From JBBAGC01 sp964491265 (GTDB taxonomy: Bacteria > Spirochaetota > UBA4802 > UBA5550), in contig CAZBFP010000009.1 in the NCBI GenBank assembly GCA_964491265.1, forward strand, positions 1 through 64,000: a stretch of DNA of 64,000 bases, written 5' to 3'. The notes under the pieces are model-generated. The model did no database searches and was not told the DNA's origin. It saw only the letters and a program-made list of their open reading frames with translations. Made by a program: the position numbers and the translations under genes. Positions 62,629 through 64,000 of the stretch are shown one piece after another; the stretch's first letter is position 1, and each line of letters begins with the position of its first letter.

Positions 62629-63168
62629 GTGAAAAAACTATTTACCATGTTTCTTATATCAGCAGGTCTGTTTATGTTTTTCCCTTCACAGAGTTTTGCA
62701 CTTGTTGATGCAAGCGCATACGGCGGATATATGTTTAACGGATCAGTTGAGGGTGACAGCAAGGCAGACCCTAAAGGGTATAATTACGGGCTGAAAGCTC
62801 ATTATAATACATCTATCTTTCCCCTTCTTGAGCTTGGAGTGGGTGCCTACTATCAGAATACAAAGTTTAAGTATGATGTATATTCACTTGATGAAGAAAC
62901 TTTTTTAAGAAAATCAGCAGGTCTTGACATGAACCTTATTGTTACTTTACCAATAGTTCATCCTTATGGAAGATTGATGTACGCTTTCTGGGATGACCTT
63001 GAAGGTGATGTGGAAAGATTCAAGGCTTATGGAATCGGAGCAGGTGTTGAATTTACTGTATTTCCGTTTATCAGAATTTTCGGTGAATATATGCATGAAA
63101 AAACAACTCATTATGATGCAGATTTTAGGAATAATTCAGTGAACTTAGGTCTTAAACTGGATATTTAA
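62629..63168 (+). CDS. outer-membrane beta-barrel protein
   Basis: A 179-residue protein from the chosen GTG at 62629 (TGGAGG 8 nt upstream); a longer ATG frame from 62602 lacks a ribosome-binding site. Signal peptide KKLFTMFLISAGLFMFFPSQSFA, then strands such as YGGYMFNGSV, LELGVGAYYQN, GVEFTVFPFIRIFGEYMHE and the C-terminal NSVNLGLKLDI. Probably a small porin-like or OmpW-like barrel; no specific family recognised. Terminated by the hairpin at 63208-63240. Confidence 0.75.
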   Translation: MKKLFTMFLISAGLFMFFPSQSFALVDASAYGGYMFNGSVEGDSKADPKGYNYGLKAHYNTSIFPLLELGVGAYYQNTKFKYDVYSLDEETFLRKSAGLDMNLIVTLPIVHPYGRLMYAFWDDLEGDVERFKAYGIGAGVEFTVFPFIRIFGEYMHEKTTHYDADFRNNSVNLGLKLDI

Positions 63169-63207
63169 TCTGTAAATTGATTTCTGATTATATTAAAGAA
63201 AATAATC

Positions 63208-63240
63208 CTCCCTGCACCTTTATACGGGCAGGGAGTGTTT
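63208..63240 (+). terminator. intrinsic terminator of the barrel gene
   Basis: CTCCCTGC-ACCTTTATACGG-GCAGGGAG followed by TGTTTATTTAATTTT. Confidence 0.85.
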
Positions 63241-63252
63241 ATTTAATTTTAC

Positions 63253-63261
63253 TGTGGATAA
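63253..63261 (+). promoter_or_regulatory. DnaA box upstream of panE
   Basis: TGTGGATAA is the exact reverse complement of TTATCCACA. It is just before the start codon of panE and may be incidental. Confidence 0.5.
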
Positions 63262-63271
63262 GCTGTTTATA

Positions 63272-64000
63272 ATGAATAATAAAGCAAAAATTCTTCTCTT
63301 TGGAACCGGCGCTGTGGGGAGCTATTACGGCTCAATCCTTGCACGTGGAGGCGCTTCTGTTTCAGCTGTATGCAGGTCAGATTATGATACTGTAAAAAAA
63401 ATCGGAATAGAGATTAAAAGTATCAATGGGGATTTTCACTTTACACCTGAAAAGGTTTACCGGAGTGCAGATGAAGCTGAAAATCCTTATGACTATATAA
63501 TTGTTGCATTAAAGGCTCTTCCTGAAATCGATACTGTTTCTATTATTAAATCCGCAGTATCTGAAAATACAGCAATTGTAATTCTCCAGAACGGTATCAA
63601 TGTTGAGGAATCGATTGAGGCTGCATTTCCGGAGAATGAAATAATAAGCGCCCTGGCATTTATATGTGTCACCAGGATTGCACATGGAATTATCGATCAC
63701 CAGGATCATGGGAGACTTGCTCTCGGCACCTACCCTGCAGGGATATCCCCTAAGGTTGAGGCACTTATAAATATCTTCCGCAATGGCGGGGTCACAGCTG
63801 ATGGAGTTGAGGATGTTATTGCTGCAAGATGGCGCAAGCTTATGTGGAATGCACCCTTTAATCCTTTATCAGTTATTGGCGGGGGGCTTGACACAGGGAT
63901 TATGCTTGGCAGTCCTCTTTTCACTGATCTTATAAGGAGTGTGATGCAAGAGGTTGTTGCCTTATCGATTGCTGACGGTCATCCCCTTGATTATGAAATA
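63272..64000 (+). CDS. panE: 2-dehydropantoate 2-reductase (partial, runs off the window)
   Basis: The first 243 residues of a ketopantoate reductase; the 3' end is beyond the window. N-terminal FGTGAVGSYYG binds NADPH. The region VILQNGINVEESI carries the conserved Gln-Asn, and RWRKLMWNAPFNPLSVIGGG contains the catalytic Lys and Asn. It reduces ketopantoate to pantoate in pantothenate (CoA) synthesis. ATG start, with a weak ribosome-binding site and a perfect DnaA box upstream. Confidence 0.9.
   Translation, partial: MNNKAKILLFGTGAVGSYYGSILARGGASVSAVCRSDYDTVKKIGIEIKSINGDFHFTPEKVYRSADEAENPYDYIIVALKALPEIDTVSIIKSAVSENTAIVILQNGINVEESIEAAFPENEIISALAFICVTRIAHGIIDHQDHGRLALGTYPAGISPKVEALINIFRNGGVTADGVEDVIAARWRKLMWNAPFNPLSVIGGGLDTGIMLGSPLFTDLIRSVMQEVVALSIADGHPLDYEI

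Overview
The window looks like the origin-proximal part of a diderm (Gram-negative) bacterial chromosome, probably from an environmental spirochaete. The basis is indirect: several signal peptides, lipoboxes and outer-membrane beta-barrels; an XPB-type helicase, a SpoIIE-type phosphatase, a PC4 protein and a FliG-like protein; a 5S rRNA gene standing alone, as in some spirochaetes; and the gene order dnaA-dnaN-recF-DciA-like-RemB-like-gyrB-gyrA. Lineage is an inference. No tRNA, CRISPR array, phage or transposase gene was found.

Layout. 0-7 kb: a secreted ankyrin-repeat protein, a secreted cholesterol-dependent-cytolysin-like protein with C-terminal ChW-like repeats, and a convergent response regulator/histidine kinase pair. 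6.8-11.6 kb: a eukaryote-like UMP-CMP kinase with an extra N-terminal domain, then a leftward run of HD-GYP regulator, rhomboid protease and DUF362-ferredoxin protein. 11.7-14.4 kb: mnmG-rsmG carrying two parS sites inside coding sequence. 14.8-20.6 kb: hisI, a metallo-beta-lactamase/cyclic-nucleotide-binding fusion, NAD kinase, recN and a putative metallopeptidase. 20.6-30.2 kb: acylphosphatase, MnmC-type methyltransferase, a 590-aa unknown, 3-hydroxyacyl-CoA dehydrogenase, a barrel protein, IspD with a toroid protein, and a MogA-macrodomain-PyrF operon. 30.6-36.7 kb: a B12-type radical SAM protein bracketed by inverted repeats, a response-regulator phosphatase with a FliG-like partner, PC4 and a barrel protein. 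37.3-43.9 kb: a glycosyltransferase-like protein, then an operon of XPB helicase, DUF4015 protein, STAS protein and FGGY kinase. 44-50 kb: an XRE regulator, MoeA, PP-loop thiolase and PurN, two related lipoproteins, and 5S rRNA. 50.3-59.5 kb: the leftward replication-initiation block. 59.5-64 kb: the candidate oriC, an unknown gene, a TPR protein, SurE, a barrel protein and a partial ketopantoate reductase.

The intergenic spaces are heavily colonised by short non-coding mobile elements. The main family is about 121 bp, has CAGT.../...ACTG ends and a GC-rich central hairpin, and is usually flanked by 9-bp direct repeats. There are about twelve copies. At least five other inverted-repeat families are present, and several are nested in one another. 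They lack coding capacity and must have been mobilised in trans.

Starts given here follow visible ribosome-binding sites where these differ from the longest frame; such cases are stated in the entries.
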